A stretch of 59,358 bases of DNA from Marinitoga hydrogenitolerans DSM 16785. Its GTDB lineage: Bacteria; Thermotogota; Thermotogae; Petrotogales; Petrotogaceae. Positions 1 through 8,594 of the stretch are shown here, piece by piece (position 1 is the stretch's first letter; each line of letters starts with the position of its first letter). A model generated the notes under the pieces. It worked only from the letters and a program-made list of their open reading frames with translations, did no database searches and had not been told where the DNA came from. A program made the translations under genes and the position numbers. The stretch covers positions 1-59,358 of the forward strand of contig NZ_FQUI01000008.1 in the NCBI RefSeq assembly GCF_900129175.1. The letters run 5' to 3'.

Positions 1-593
1 GCTACTGTTAGATTTGTTGATCTAATTATTCCATCCCATGTTGATTGCCCTGTGCCGTATCTGTTGTCAAATAAATATTTCATATATGAATCATTTACAT
101 CTATTACTGGTACTTTTAATTTTCCATCTTTTAATAATGCTTTATATCTTTTTATACCTGTTGTCGTCTCTTCATTTATTCCCCATATGTTTTTTAATAA
201 TTCTGGATATTTTTCTACAATCCTAACCCCTAAATCTGCACCATCATCGATAACAATATTGGGTTCAATAGAAAGTACTTCATCTATGTTTTTCCAATAT
301 AGTTCTTCATCAATAGAGCGCTTAGCATAAACATTAACGCCATATGTTTTTAGCGCCTCAGCTACATCATCTTGTGTAGACAACGGATTACTACTCGTTA
401 TTGCTACTTTTGCTCCTAATTCGTGTAAAACTACCGCAGTATATGCTGTTTTTGCTTCTAAATGTATACTCATTGATATATTTATATCTTTAAATGGTTG
501 TTCTTCCATATACATTTCTTTTAATGTGTTTAATACTTTCATATGTTCCTTTACCCATTCTATCTTTTTTCTCCCGGTTTCTACTAAACCCAT
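1..593 (-). CDS. ahcY: S-adenosylhomocysteine hydrolase (adenosylhomocysteinase), N-terminal part, cut by window edge
   Basis: The minus strand is open from ATG at 593 to base 1, giving about 197 residues with no stop. The translation carries hallmark SAHH segments: SIHLEAKTA, NPLSTQDDVAEAL, IDDGAD, ETTTG, and NDSYMKYLFDNRYGTGQS. These are the substrate-binding half of the enzyme; the NAD-binding domain lies outside the window. The enzyme cleaves S-adenosylhomocysteine to adenosine and homocysteine in the cytoplasm, relieving product inhibition of methyltransferases. The short N-terminus resembles the Thermotoga-type enzyme. A G-rich Shine-Dalgarno about 6 bases upstream of the ATG supports this start. 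No SAH riboswitch was seen upstream. Confidence 0.95.
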   Translation of the reverse strand, partial: MGLVETGRKKIEWVKEHMKVLNTLKEMYMEEQPFKDINISMSIHLEAKTAYTAVVLHELGAKVAITSSNPLSTQDDVAEALKTYGVNVYAKRSIDEELYWKNIDEVLSIEPNIVIDDGADLGVRIVEKYPELLKNIWGINEETTTGIKRYKALLKDGKLKVPVIDVNDSYMKYLFDNRYGTGQSTWDGIIRSTNLTV

Positions 594-623
594 AAAGTTC
601 CCCCCTTTTATTTGTATATATGT

Positions 624-629
624 ATTATA
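624..629 (-). promoter_or_regulatory. Possible -10 box for ahcY
   Basis: The minus strand reads TATAAT about 30 bases upstream of the ahcY start. I see no good -35 hexamer at 16-18 bases, so this is a weak assignment based on the -10 alone. Confidence 0.35.
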
Positions 630-692
630 TCATAAAATGAAAACTTTTATGATTTTTTCAAATTCTAATTACTTTAACCATTTAAAAGTATT

Positions 693-729
693 AAAAATAC
701 CCTTCCAGTTTGATTCTCTGGAAGGGTAT
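693..729 (-). terminator. Intrinsic terminator after the KamA-like gene
   Basis: On the minus strand a 12-bp stem (ATACCCTTCCAG pairing with CTGGAAGGGTAT) closes a 9-nt loop and runs straight into TTTTTAAT. It lies 35 bases beyond the stop of the radical SAM gene and separates it from ahcY. Confidence 0.85.
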
Positions 730-763
730 GTCTTCGATATGAAAAATTCTCAAAGCAACTTTT

Positions 764-1876
764 TTATTTTAAAGGATTTTCTATTATATATTCTTCAACT
801 AATTCTTTGTAATCATCAAGCCAATATGCATTTGGATTTCTTTTATAAACCATAAATTTTCCAGCATTATTTAAATAATGGGCTCTTTGATATCTAAAAA
901 TTATATGTTCTTTTGTTAATCCCGCAACCTCAATTTTTCCTGTTTCATGAGACATGGCAAATCTTGCTCTTTTTGCTAAACCAGAAACATTCATTATTGC
1001 TTTTAAAAATGCTTGATATCCTTCTTCAATAGGTACTGCATAAGGTTTATTACCAGCAACAGGTCTACCCTGAAACACATAGTATGGCGGAATACCTATA
1101 AAAGACAATTTTTTAAACAATTCCATTAAAATTTCCCAATCTGAATTAACACCTTTTATTAATGGTGTTTGGTTAGCTAATATTGCTCCTGCTTTTAAAA
1201 GCATATTTGCCGCTTTTATTGAAACCTCTGTAATTTCATTAGGATGATTAAACTGTGTCATAATATATATTTTCTTTTCATCTGTAGAATATCTTTTTAT
1301 CATTTCAACTAATTCAGGATCATCTATTATCCTATATGGATTAAACGCTAACATTTTTGATCCGATTCTAATAATTTGAACATGTTCTATTTCTCTGATC
1401 TGTTTAACAATATTTTCAAGCTTTTCTGTAGATAATAATAACGGATCTCCACCTGTTAAAAGAACATTGGTTATTTCTTTGTGTTGTTTTATATATTCTA
1501 AGTCATTACTAACATCCCTTACAACTTCTTCACCTATATTTATAAATAATCTTTTTCTAAAACAAAATCTACAAAATCCCCCACATACATCATTTACAAG
1601 AAGTAATGCTGTATCTCTATATTTATGTTGCAATCCTTTGCTTATGGTATATGACTTTTCATTTGAAGCATCTAACCTCCCCCATTCTTCCAATTCCTCC
1701 GTCCGTGGAACTATTAATCTTCTAATAGGGTCGTCTGGATCATCCCAATTTATTAACCCTAAATAATAATCATTTGCTCTGAATTTATATTTTTTTGTAA
1801 CAGCTTTTAACTCTTCCCTTTCTTCTTTGGATAATTGCTCAACCTTATCAATATCAATAATATACTTTACTTTCAA
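764..1876 (-). CDS. KamA-family radical SAM aminomutase-like enzyme, substrate unknown
   Basis: The 370-aa product has the radical SAM cluster motif C98-GGF-C102-RF-C105 and the KamA-type core. It includes the GGDP motif near 142-145 and K314 in HETGKIEV, which aligns with the PLP-binding lysine region (GGGGK) of lysine 2,3-aminomutase. The two Asp residues that hold the lysine side chain in true LAM appear replaced. FQGR271 stands where LAM has QCD, and S309 stands where LAM has VDAP. The substrate is therefore probably not lysine; an acidic or neutral amino acid is possible. The start is a TTG at 1876 behind a strong AGGAGGAGGA; the nearby ATG is out of frame and hits a stop after two codons. 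The enzyme would be cytoplasmic and oxygen-sensitive. It has its own terminator and seems monocistronic. Confidence 0.8.
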   Translation of the reverse strand: MKVKYIIDIDKVEQLSKEEREELKAVTKKYKFRANDYYLGLINWDDPDDPIRRLIVPRTEELEEWGRLDASNEKSYTISKGLQHKYRDTALLLVNDVCGGFCRFCFRKRLFINIGEEVVRDVSNDLEYIKQHKEITNVLLTGGDPLLLSTEKLENIVKQIREIEHVQIIRIGSKMLAFNPYRIIDDPELVEMIKRYSTDEKKIYIMTQFNHPNEITEVSIKAANMLLKAGAILANQTPLIKGVNSDWEILMELFKKLSFIGIPPYYVFQGRPVAGNKPYAVPIEEGYQAFLKAIMNVSGLAKRARFAMSHETGKIEVAGLTKEHIIFRYQRAHYLNNAGKFMVYKRNPNAYWLDDYKELVEEYIIENPLK

Positions 1877-1902
1877 TTCATCCTCCTCCTTTCAATTTTA
1901 GA

Positions 1903-1930
1903 AAGAAAAAAATTGACTCATATCAGAGTC
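1903..1930 (-). terminator. Weak candidate terminator of the B12 importer operon
   Basis: On the minus strand a 5-bp stem GACTC/GAGTC with a 6-nt loop is followed by AATTTTTTTC, about 100 bases past the ATPase stop. The stem is short, so confidence is low. The rest of 1877-2027 must also hold the promoter of the KamA-like gene; no clear hexamers were identified. Confidence 0.4.
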
Positions 1931-2027
1931 TTAAAATTTTAAAAATTATGTTCATTGAAGATTAATTGTAGAAACAAAAGAAGATAATGAAATCTAAAAG
2001 AGTACAATAATATTATAGCATATTTTT

Positions 2028-2792
2028 TTAATATTCAAAAATAACTTGTGGTTTGTTTTTTATTGGATGTTTAACTATTATACATTCTATATTAAAAATT
2101 TCTTTCATTATTTTCTCAGTTATAATTTTTTCAGGTTTGCCTGAATACTTTATTCTTCCATCTTTAAAAATATATATTCTATCTGAATACAAAGAAGCTA
2201 AATTCACATCATGAAATATTGATAAAACGCTTTTGTTTTTTTCTATAGATTCTTCTTTTACCATTCTAATCAATTGTTGTGTATATCCAGGATCTATTTG
2301 AGATACAAATTCATCTAATAATAATATATCAGCATCTTGAACCAATGCTCTTGTTAACATTACTCTCTGTTTTTCACCACCACTAAGATAATTATATATT
2401 CTATCCTTAAAAGTCCATGTATTTGTCCTTTGCATAACTTCTTCTATTATTTCTTCATCTTTTGAAAATAATGTCTCATATGGAATCCTACCAGAAGAAA
2501 TGATATTTTCTACTGTAAAATCAAAGGATGTAAAAAATTCCTGTGGAACTACTGAAATTTTTTTAAACAATTCTTTTTTCGAATAATTCTCAATATTCTT
2601 CTTGTTTATTATAATTTCGCCATTATCTTTCTTTTCTAAATTTGTTAATAATTTTAAAACCGTAGTTTTTCCAGAACCATTCGGTCCTATTATAGAAACA
2701 AATTCCCCTTTTTCTATATACATATAATCTATATTTAATTTAAAATGTTCATTATATGAAAACTTCAAATTTTTTATCTCTAAAATTTTCAT
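2028..2792 (-). CDS. btuD: ABC transporter ATPase, cobalamin/iron-chelate import type (BtuD-like)
   Basis: The 254-aa product is a complete ABC ATPase. It shows Walker A GPNGSGKT at 36-43, signature LSGGEKQR at 136-143, Walker B ILLLDE at about 156-161, and a switch histidine in SIFHDVN. The family (FecE/BtuD/HmuV) powers importers of cobalamin, heme or ferric chelates. Its start codon overlaps the stop of the permease gene by 4 bases, so the two are translationally coupled. The cobalamin riboswitch heading the operon makes vitamin B12 or a precursor corrinoid the likely cargo. The gene ends the three-gene unit. Confidence 0.9.
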   Translation of the reverse strand: MKILEIKNLKFSYNEHFKLNIDYMYIEKGEFVSIIGPNGSGKTTVLKLLTNLEKKDNGEIIINKKNIENYSKKELFKKISVVPQEFFTSFDFTVENIISSGRIPYETLFSKDEEIIEEVMQRTNTWTFKDRIYNYLSGGEKQRVMLTRALVQDADILLLDEFVSQIDPGYTQQLIRMVKEESIEKNKSVLSIFHDVNLASLYSDRIYIFKDGRIKYSGKPEKIITEKIMKEIFNIECIIVKHPIKNKPQVIFEY

Positions 2793-3802
2793 ATTTTTCT
2801 TCCTCTTTTCATTATTAAAATAAAAATCGGAGCTCCTACTATAGATGTTGTAACTCCTATAGGTAATTCTGTAGGTCTGAATAAATATCTGGAAAACAAA
2901 TCAGCATACCCAAGAAAAATACCCCCATATATCAAAGAACCAATTGTTGAAAAATATATGTCAGGCCCTGTTAATTTTCTTACAAGATGAGGAATTATCA
3001 GTCCTACAAAACCTATTATTCCAGCTTTAGAAACAACTACAGATACTGAAAGAACATTTATAACTAATACTATTAATTTTATTTTTTCTGGGTTTATACC
3101 TGAAAAAATAGATATATCATCTCCCATAGCCACTACTTCAATATGTTTTTTAAAAATAAAATTCACTAAAACTTGAAGTACAAGAAATATACTTAATATA
3201 ATTAAATCTGACCAGACAATATTACCAGTACTTCCCATTAACCAAAAATTGACATGTAATAAATTTTGCCAGAATAACACAGTAAATAATGTTGAAATTG
3301 AATTGAATACAAAACCTACAATAACTCCACTTAATATTAACGACACTACAGGTATCTTTTTACCCTCTTTAGCTAATGTAAAGGTTATCAATGTTGCGAT
3401 TAAGGCAAAAACAAAAGCGAAAAATTCTATTCCAAAAGGTAAATTTATTCCATATACACTTTTTAACGCTGTATATATCACAGCACCAAAACTCGCCCCA
3501 GAAGAAATTCCTATAATAAAAGGATCTGCAAGAGGATTTTTTATAATCATTTGAAAATCATTCCCAGCTATTGCCAATATAGCCCCAATCAACAATGTAC
3601 CAAGTATTCTTGGTAATCTTAAATTGAATATTATTCTATTATATAATGAATTCTGTGATTTATCAAAAAAAGCAAGTATTATATCTCTAAAGGGTATTTT
3701 TACTGCCCCTAACGATATGAATAAAATTATCGATAATAACACAAAAGAAATTCCCATAATAAGGTGAAAAATCGGGGAAAATTCCCCCGATTTTAATTTC
3801 AT
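2789..3802 (-). CDS. btuC: ABC transporter permease, BtuC/FecCD family
   Basis: The 337-aa protein is hydrophobic throughout, with about ten membrane segments. It has FecCD-family signatures such as LRLPRILGTLLIGA near the N-terminus, GISSGASFGA, and GFVGLIIPHLVR toward the C-terminus, the region that contacts the ATPase. It would form the homodimeric channel of the B12 importer in the inner membrane. The ATG overlaps the stop of the binding-protein gene by 4 bases (ATGA). The first dozen codons also encode a strong hairpin followed by a T run (see the separate feature), which may reduce readthrough into this gene. Confidence 0.9.
   Translation of the reverse strand: MKLKSGEFSPIFHLIMGISFVLLSIILFISLGAVKIPFRDIILAFFDKSQNSLYNRIIFNLRLPRILGTLLIGAILAIAGNDFQMIIKNPLADPFIIGISSGASFGAVIYTALKSVYGINLPFGIEFFAFVFALIATLITFTLAKEGKKIPVVSLILSGVIVGFVFNSISTLFTVLFWQNLLHVNFWLMGSTGNIVWSDLIILSIFLVLQVLVNFIFKKHIEVVAMGDDISIFSGINPEKIKLIVLVINVLSVSVVVSKAGIIGFVGLIIPHLVRKLTGPDIYFSTIGSLIYGGIFLGYADLFSRYLFRPTELPIGVTTSIVGAPIFILIMKRGRKI
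3767..3794 (-). terminator. Terminator-like hairpin inside the 5' coding region of btuC
   Basis: On the minus strand AAAATCGGGG pairs with CCCCGATTTT across a loop of about 8 nt, and a T run follows the right arm. The element is entirely inside codons 3-12 of the permease. It could act as a partial terminator or an mRNA-stabilising 3' end for the binding-protein message, giving more binding protein than permease. The sequence is seen directly; the function is inferred. Confidence 0.5.
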
Positions 3803-4683
3803 TTATTTTCACTGAAGAGGTTATTAAGCTCTCCCAATAAATCTATTAAGCCTGTGTTTGGTAAAGATGCTTTATTCCCGTCAATAATAAACACCTTATT
3901 ATTTTTTACAGCATTAATATCATTAAATTGATCAGCATTCATTATCAAATCATAAGCACCTTTATCTCCAGGATAATAAGAAGGAACCAAAATTATATCC
4001 GGATTTTCTTTTACAACAAATTCAGGTCCAACAGCAAACCAACCATTATTCCCAGTATATGGTGCAGTGATGTTTATACCTCCAGCATATGATATTAATT
4101 CATTTAAATATGATCCTGTGCCACATGTCCACATTTGGGACACACTGCCATATGCAGAAAGATATATAACCCTTGGTTTTTCTTTCCATGTAAATGTGTT
4201 TTTTGCAATATTTAGCATTCTCGTTCTTAATTTTTGCGCATAATCATGAGCAGTTTTTTCTTTTCCCAGAATAACTCCCACAAGAGATAAATCTCTAAAC
4301 ATTTCATTTAATGTAGTTGGATTAATCACAAATACTTTTATACCATATTTTTCTAATTTTAATACTTCTCCTTCTTGAAAACCACCGGTTAATAATACAA
4401 CATCTGGATTTAGAGAAATTATTTTTTCAACATTTAAAGGAAACATATTACCTATTTTTTCTACATCAGTAATGTATGAATCAAAATCCGTAACTCCAAC
4501 TACTTTATCTTTCTCACCCAATTTTACAATAAAATCTGAAATTGCAGGTGCTGCAACAACTATTTTTTCCACCTCTTTGTCAAATTTCACTACTCTTCCT
4601 AAATCATCCACCAGAGTTACAGGTTGAAATGCAAACAAAGATAATGATAACACCAATAACAACGTCAAAAATACCTTTTTCAT
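3799..4683 (-). CDS. btuF: Periplasmic cobalamin-type substrate-binding protein (BtuF-like)
   Basis: The 294-aa protein starts with a Sec signal peptide (MKKVFLTLLLVLSLSLFAF) without a lipobox, followed by VTLVDDLGRVVKFDKEVEKIV, the usual opening of a class III binding protein (Fe-chelate/B12 family). NPDVVLLTGG and NPDIILVPSYY are typical of the two lobes. It would capture corrinoid in the periplasm and deliver it to the BtuCD-like complex. An AGGAGGG Shine-Dalgarno precedes the ATG. It is the first gene after the cobalamin riboswitch, which should switch it off when B12 is plentiful. Iron-siderophore binding is the alternative, but the riboswitch argues against it. Confidence 0.9.
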   Translation of the reverse strand: MKKVFLTLLLVLSLSLFAFQPVTLVDDLGRVVKFDKEVEKIVVAAPAISDFIVKLGEKDKVVGVTDFDSYITDVEKIGNMFPLNVEKIISLNPDVVLLTGGFQEGEVLKLEKYGIKVFVINPTTLNEMFRDLSLVGVILGKEKTAHDYAQKLRTRMLNIAKNTFTWKEKPRVIYLSAYGSVSQMWTCGTGSYLNELISYAGGINITAPYTGNNGWFAVGPEFVVKENPDIILVPSYYPGDKGAYDLIMNADQFNDINAVKNNKVFIIDGNKASLPNTGLIDLLGELNNLFSENK

Positions 4684-4704
4684 ATATAATCCCTCCTATA
4701 AAAA

Positions 4705-4740
4705 ATCTATTTTCCATCTTCTTTTCGCGAGAAGATGGAA
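4705..4740 (-). terminator. Riboswitch expression platform: candidate terminator hairpin
   Basis: On the minus strand TTCCATCTTCT pairs with AGAAGATGGAA across a CGCGAAA loop, followed by AATAGATTTTTTAT, just before the btuF ribosome-binding site. The T run starts about 5 bases after the stem, slightly late for a classic terminator, so a structure affecting translation cannot be excluded. Confidence 0.6.
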
Positions 4741-4745
4741 CAAAT

Positions 4746-4897
4746 CCCTTTAAAGCAGGTCTCCCGGCTTATGGATCATTCTACTCCCAGCGCCTTCCCA
4801 GAGAAATGTTTCCAGTGGCATAAGTGCTGGTTTCGTCCCCACTCACGGTGGCGCGACCGCAACGGATTTTCACCGTTTTCCCTTAACTTTAAAGGAA
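4746..4897 (-). ncRNA. Cobalamin riboswitch aptamer
   Basis: Read on the minus strand, the element shows the conserved order of a B12 riboswitch. It has a GGGAAAACGGTGAAAATCCG block, a CGCGCCACCGTGAG block, the B12 box GCCACTGG (revcomp of 4812-4819), GGGAAGGCGCTGGGAG, and AGCCGGGAGACCTGC. The closing P1 stem pairs 4887-4895 with 4747-4755 (CTTTAAAGG with CCTTTAAAG). The layout matches the large adenosylcobalamin-type class. It sits between a good promoter and btuF and should repress the importer operon when cobalamin binds. Confidence 0.97.
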
Positions 4898-4918
4898 TTT
4901 TATTTAATTGTCAGTGAT

Positions 4919-4947
4919 ATTATAACATGAAAAATACGCAATGTAAA
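4919..4947 (-). promoter_or_regulatory. Sigma-A-type promoter of the riboswitch-btuFCD operon
   Basis: The minus strand has TTTACA at 4947-4942, a 17-bp spacer, and TATAAT at 4924-4919. The predicted start near 4912 is just upstream of the aptamer. Confidence 0.75.
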
Positions 4948-5000
4948 TATTAAAAGTAAAAATTAAAAGTAAATATTAAAATATCCTTTTTCTGAAACAT

Positions 5001-5026
5001 AAAAAATCCCCGGGAAAATCCCGGGG
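5001..5026 (-). terminator. Intrinsic terminator after the propeller lipoprotein gene
   Basis: The minus-strand stem CCCCGGG/CCCGGGG with a short ATTTT loop is followed by ATTTTTT, 11 bases beyond the stop of the 5037-8594 gene. Confidence 0.9.
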
Positions 5027-5036
5027 CATATTAAAC

Positions 5037-8000
5037 TTATTGATTTGCTGCTATTCCACCAATTAAATTATACCAATTTAAATCTTTATCTGGTGTATTA
5101 CTAAATGGACTTGGCCCAAATTCAAAATCAGGTGTAGTATTATAATCATAACTGAATATTAATATTCCATTTAAAGAATCTGACAATACGGCTTTATCTA
5201 CCCAAGCTGTTGCATCATTATAAATCGTAACATCCATTGCAGAACCTTGTGTATCATACATATCAACTATTTTATTATTATCCGAATCTCCATCAGGATA
5301 TCTTCCATCTGAATTATCTAATCCTATTAAATCTGCCGGATCTACTTGGAATGATATAATACCTTTATTACCTGCTGATAATAAGTAATAATCAAATCCA
5401 CCGTTAGAACTTGAATATACTACATCTGTTATCATAGCATCTTCAAATCTTACAGCATACTTATCAGAAGTGGTGTTACCATCTGTTGGTCCATCTTCAC
5501 TAAATTTTCCATTTGCAGTGTTATATTCTTTTAATACAAAACCTGCACTACCATCTGCTACAACAACAAAATCGGCTATATTTGATACTTCAATTGAAAA
5601 CGCATAACCATCTGTATCATATCTTTCAACAAAAGTTAAAGCATTTTCTGCTGCATATGTTAATGAACCTATCCCATCATCACCAAGAGCTGCAAATATT
5701 ATATTATTTGTTACATCTTTAGCTAAATCAACTACTACTTTTCCATCAACACTAACATTTTTATCATAAACTGGCGCTCCTGCAGAAGCTATATTAATAA
5801 TTGCAATTCCAGCTGCACTATCGGCTACATATAAATATGTATTGGCTGTTTCTGAAGGCAATAATGAATATGCATACCCATCTGTATCTACATAATTATT
5901 AGTTAAATATGGTGGATTATCTGCTGTCCCACTTACACTACCATCATCTAAAACATTTCCATCTCCATCACTATCTAAGTCTATTACAGAAACTCCTGCA
6001 GCTCCATCTGCTACATATAAATATCTAGTTCCATCAAACCAAACATCTTCTGCTGAACCTCTTGTTTTTACTACCGCTATTATGCTTCCATCATTCTTCA
6101 ATATTCTAACTCCTCCAGATTTATCTGCTACAATTATAGCAACTTCATTTGCATCTAAAATTCCACTTTCATTATAATCTGTTTCAATTACAATACTTTT
6201 TCTTGCATTCATTCCTACTAAACTATTTGCGCCAACTGTATCTGCATCATATGGTGCTGATACTAAATCATCCATTATACTTAAATTAGAATCCATTTTT
6301 ACTAATCCATTAAAACTATCAAAAATATAAATTGTTGAACCATCTATATCTAATGATTTTGCATATCCATTTGTACCTTTTACTCCAACATAAGAAAGAT
6401 CAGATTTTTTCAATTTAACAATACCCATCGTCCCATCTGCAACAAATAAGGCATCTTCAATTGTTGAATAAACTGCATCTTCTGCATATCCTGGTGTGTC
6501 AAAACTATATAATGCTATAACATTATTTTCATCTGTAACATCATATTTTATTACTCCTTTGTCTTTTGCAGTAGCATAAATATATTTATTAGACCCTTCT
6601 GTTTCAAAAATAACGCTATTTATATCAACCGAATTAGAGTTATTATCAGTATTTATACTTGTTATCAATATTGGATTTGAATAATCAGATATATCTAATA
6701 ACAATAGACCTTCTGTTCCTGCTGCAACATATGCAATTGTTCCATCATATGTTATGTCATAAGTTTTACCTGTTACACTATAACTTCCCAATAATTGGAA
6801 ATCTGTATCTCTTGCACCATCACCTTCAAATGTTGCCTTTAATATCTTTATACCAGCATCTTCTACAGCTGCAAAAATATAATAATTTCCACTATCTTCT
6901 TTTTTAGCTAATTTTCTTGTTATTCCACCAAGTGATATCTTACCACCGTCTATATCTGTATTATCAACTTCAGGAACTCCTGCATTTAGGTGATAAGAAA
7001 TAATACCTTCACTACCATCTGCAACTAAAAGATATTTTTCTGGTGTTGATGTATCAATTTTTACTATATCATAAGCATAACCATCTGTATCTTGAGATTG
7101 TAATTGAACCATTTTGTTAGTATAAGCTGCATCGAAAATAAATATTCCTTCGTATCCACCTGCAGCATAAATCCTATCTACTGGATTAATAGAGAAGCTT
7201 CTAGTTGAGTCTGATTCTCTCGTTCCACCTTTTGGATCTTTTGCAACCACTTTCCAATAATATGTTACTCCTGTTTGATTAAAAGTATCACTATAACTAT
7301 TCGTTGTAAGATCCTTTACATATATTGTTGTAGGATTTGGATTTGTATCAAGATATAAATCATATGTTATAGCATCACCATCTGGGTCTACTGGAGCACT
7401 CCAAGTAAAACTAACTACACTTCCTGCTGAAACCGACGAACCATCACCTGGTCCTGTTAAATCAAAGGCTCCTGGAGGTGTGTTGAGTTCAGGCTTTGTT
7501 TTATTATAATTTCTTGAAAATATAATAAAATCATATAAATCAATTTTTCCATCTGGAAATGCTATACTATAAATATTATTACTTTTCCATTCGCCTACGG
7601 GTGTGATTTCTGAAGGATAAATATCAAAATCTGAATCATAATTAACATCTCCAATTTTTGAACCATAATGATCCAAAAATGCTATAAAATCATTGATGTT
7701 AACAACTTTATCCTTTGACAATCCTCTACTTATATCATCAAAATCCCCTAAAAGTTTTGGATTATATATCGTAACCTCTCCTGTGTGTTTATCTACTGTA
7801 ACTTTCTGCAATGCATTATTTAAAAGTGTTGCATCAACTGATAATGTTATTGTTTGTTTTGGATCTACATTTTTTGCTCTCCAATATATCTTTACAAGAT
7901 CGCTTGATGCCATTGTTAACTCTTCACCATTTATCGTAGAAAATTCAATTAAAAGTTTTCCTCCGGTTTTTTCTACTGTCGCTTTATTGACATTACTTAA

Positions 8001-8594
8001 TAAAACATCCACACCATCACCATCTACACCTTTGTTTTCTATTTCCATAAAGTTTTCATCGTAATAAAATTCTATACTAAAAGCTTCTACTCCAGAAATA
8101 TTTTCTGCATGTATTATAGTCCATGTTGAATCGTTAGTTAAAACATTTGTTGCATCTGATACACTTAATCCATCTTGATATGGTGCTGTTGCTTTTGTTA
8201 TTATTTTGTTGCTTTCTTCATCGAAAATTGCTGCTTTTGTTATTATTTTACTTTGTTCAGGATTTAAATAATTTCTCTTAATAGAAAATAACTTTTCTCC
8301 TTTTACTATATCTCTTTGTGCTTTTGAAACCATTACCAAAGTCTCATTACCATAATTTTTCACTAACAAAAGTGAGTTGTTCTTATCATAGATAAATGCA
8401 TCTCTCGGGATATTTGTATCAAACCTCAATTCTATGGCTGATGCATTTACTTGTGAGTAGATATCATAATTCGTTGAAAGATCTACTCTAATATCATCTG
8501 TGTTTAACTTACCAACTGGTACCGCTTTAAAACAGCTTGATAAAATTACTATCAATGCCATCGATATAACAAATAACATACTATACTTTTTCAT
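5037..8594 (-). CDS. Large surface lipoprotein: cohesin-like, dockerin-like, Fn3 and LVIVD beta-propeller repeats
   Basis: The product is 1185 aa from ATG 8594. A TTG at 8609 is also in frame, but the GGGGGTGA it overlaps is the ribosome-binding site. A lipoprotein signal peptide ends in LSSC. In numbering from 8609, about 160-283 looks like a cohesin-type beta sandwich. Residues 285-370 look like a dockerin-type pair (VNINDFIAFLDHYGSKIGD, then DGKIDLYDFIIF) with insertions in both calcium-loop regions. Residues 376-478 form an Fn3-like module with YYWKVVAKD. The remainder has about nine propeller repeats of the LVIVD kind (YLYVADGAAGVSVIDL, often preceded by DTDGYAYS). No catalytic residues are evident. 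It is probably an adhesive or scaffolding protein on the outer envelope. The next gene upstream encodes a related, larger lipoprotein. Confidence 0.8.
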   Translation of the reverse strand: MKKYSMLFVISMALIVILSSCFKAVPVGKLNTDDIRVDLSTNYDIYSQVNASAIELRFDTNIPRDAFIYDKNNSLLLVKNYGNETLVMVSKAQRDIVKGEKLFSIKRNYLNPEQSKIITKAAIFDEESNKIITKATAPYQDGLSVSDATNVLTNDSTWTIIHAENISGVEAFSIEFYYDENFMEIENKGVDGDGVDVLLSNVNKATVEKTGGKLLIEFSTINGEELTMASSDLVKIYWRAKNVDPKQTITLSVDATLLNNALQKVTVDKHTGEVTIYNPKLLGDFDDISRGLSKDKVVNINDFIAFLDHYGSKIGDVNYDSDFDIYPSEITPVGEWKSNNIYSIAFPDGKIDLYDFIIFSRNYNKTKPELNTPPGAFDLTGPGDGSSVSAGSVVSFTWSAPVDPDGDAITYDLYLDTNPNPTTIYVKDLTTNSYSDTFNQTGVTYYWKVVAKDPKGGTRESDSTRSFSINPVDRIYAAGGYEGIFIFDAAYTNKMVQLQSQDTDGYAYDIVKIDTSTPEKYLLVADGSEGIISYHLNAGVPEVDNTDIDGGKISLGGITRKLAKKEDSGNYYIFAAVEDAGIKILKATFEGDGARDTDFQLLGSYSVTGKTYDITYDGTIAYVAAGTEGLLLLDISDYSNPILITSINTDNNSNSVDINSVIFETEGSNKYIYATAKDKGVIKYDVTDENNVIALYSFDTPGYAEDAVYSTIEDALFVADGTMGIVKLKKSDLSYVGVKGTNGYAKSLDIDGSTIYIFDSFNGLVKMDSNLSIMDDLVSAPYDADTVGANSLVGMNARKSIVIETDYNESGILDANEVAIIVADKSGGVRILKNDGSIIAVVKTRGSAEDVWFDGTRYLYVADGAAGVSVIDLDSDGDGNVLDDGSVSGTADNPPYLTNNYVDTDGYAYSLLPSETANTYLYVADSAAGIAIINIASAGAPVYDKNVSVDGKVVVDLAKDVTNNIIFAALGDDGIGSLTYAAENALTFVERYDTDGYAFSIEVSNIADFVVVADGSAGFVLKEYNTANGKFSEDGPTDGNTTSDKYAVRFEDAMITDVVYSSSNGGFDYYLLSAGNKGIISFQVDPADLIGLDNSDGRYPDGDSDNNKIVDMYDTQGSAMDVTIYNDATAWVDKAVLSDSLNGILIFSYDYNTTPDFEFGPSPFSNTPDKDLNWYNLIGGIAANQ

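Noticed and set aside
526-855. 109-codon plus-strand frame between ahcY and the KamA-like gene
   Set aside because: It runs through ahcY, its promoter and a terminator and has no sign of coding.
764-1876. Calling the KamA-like gene lysine 2,3-aminomutase
   Set aside because: The residues that bind the lysine side chain do not match, so only the family was named.
4542-4823. Plus-strand open frame across the btuF start and riboswitch
   Set aside because: It is explained by the minus-strand aptamer and coding sequence, and has no ribosome-binding site of note.
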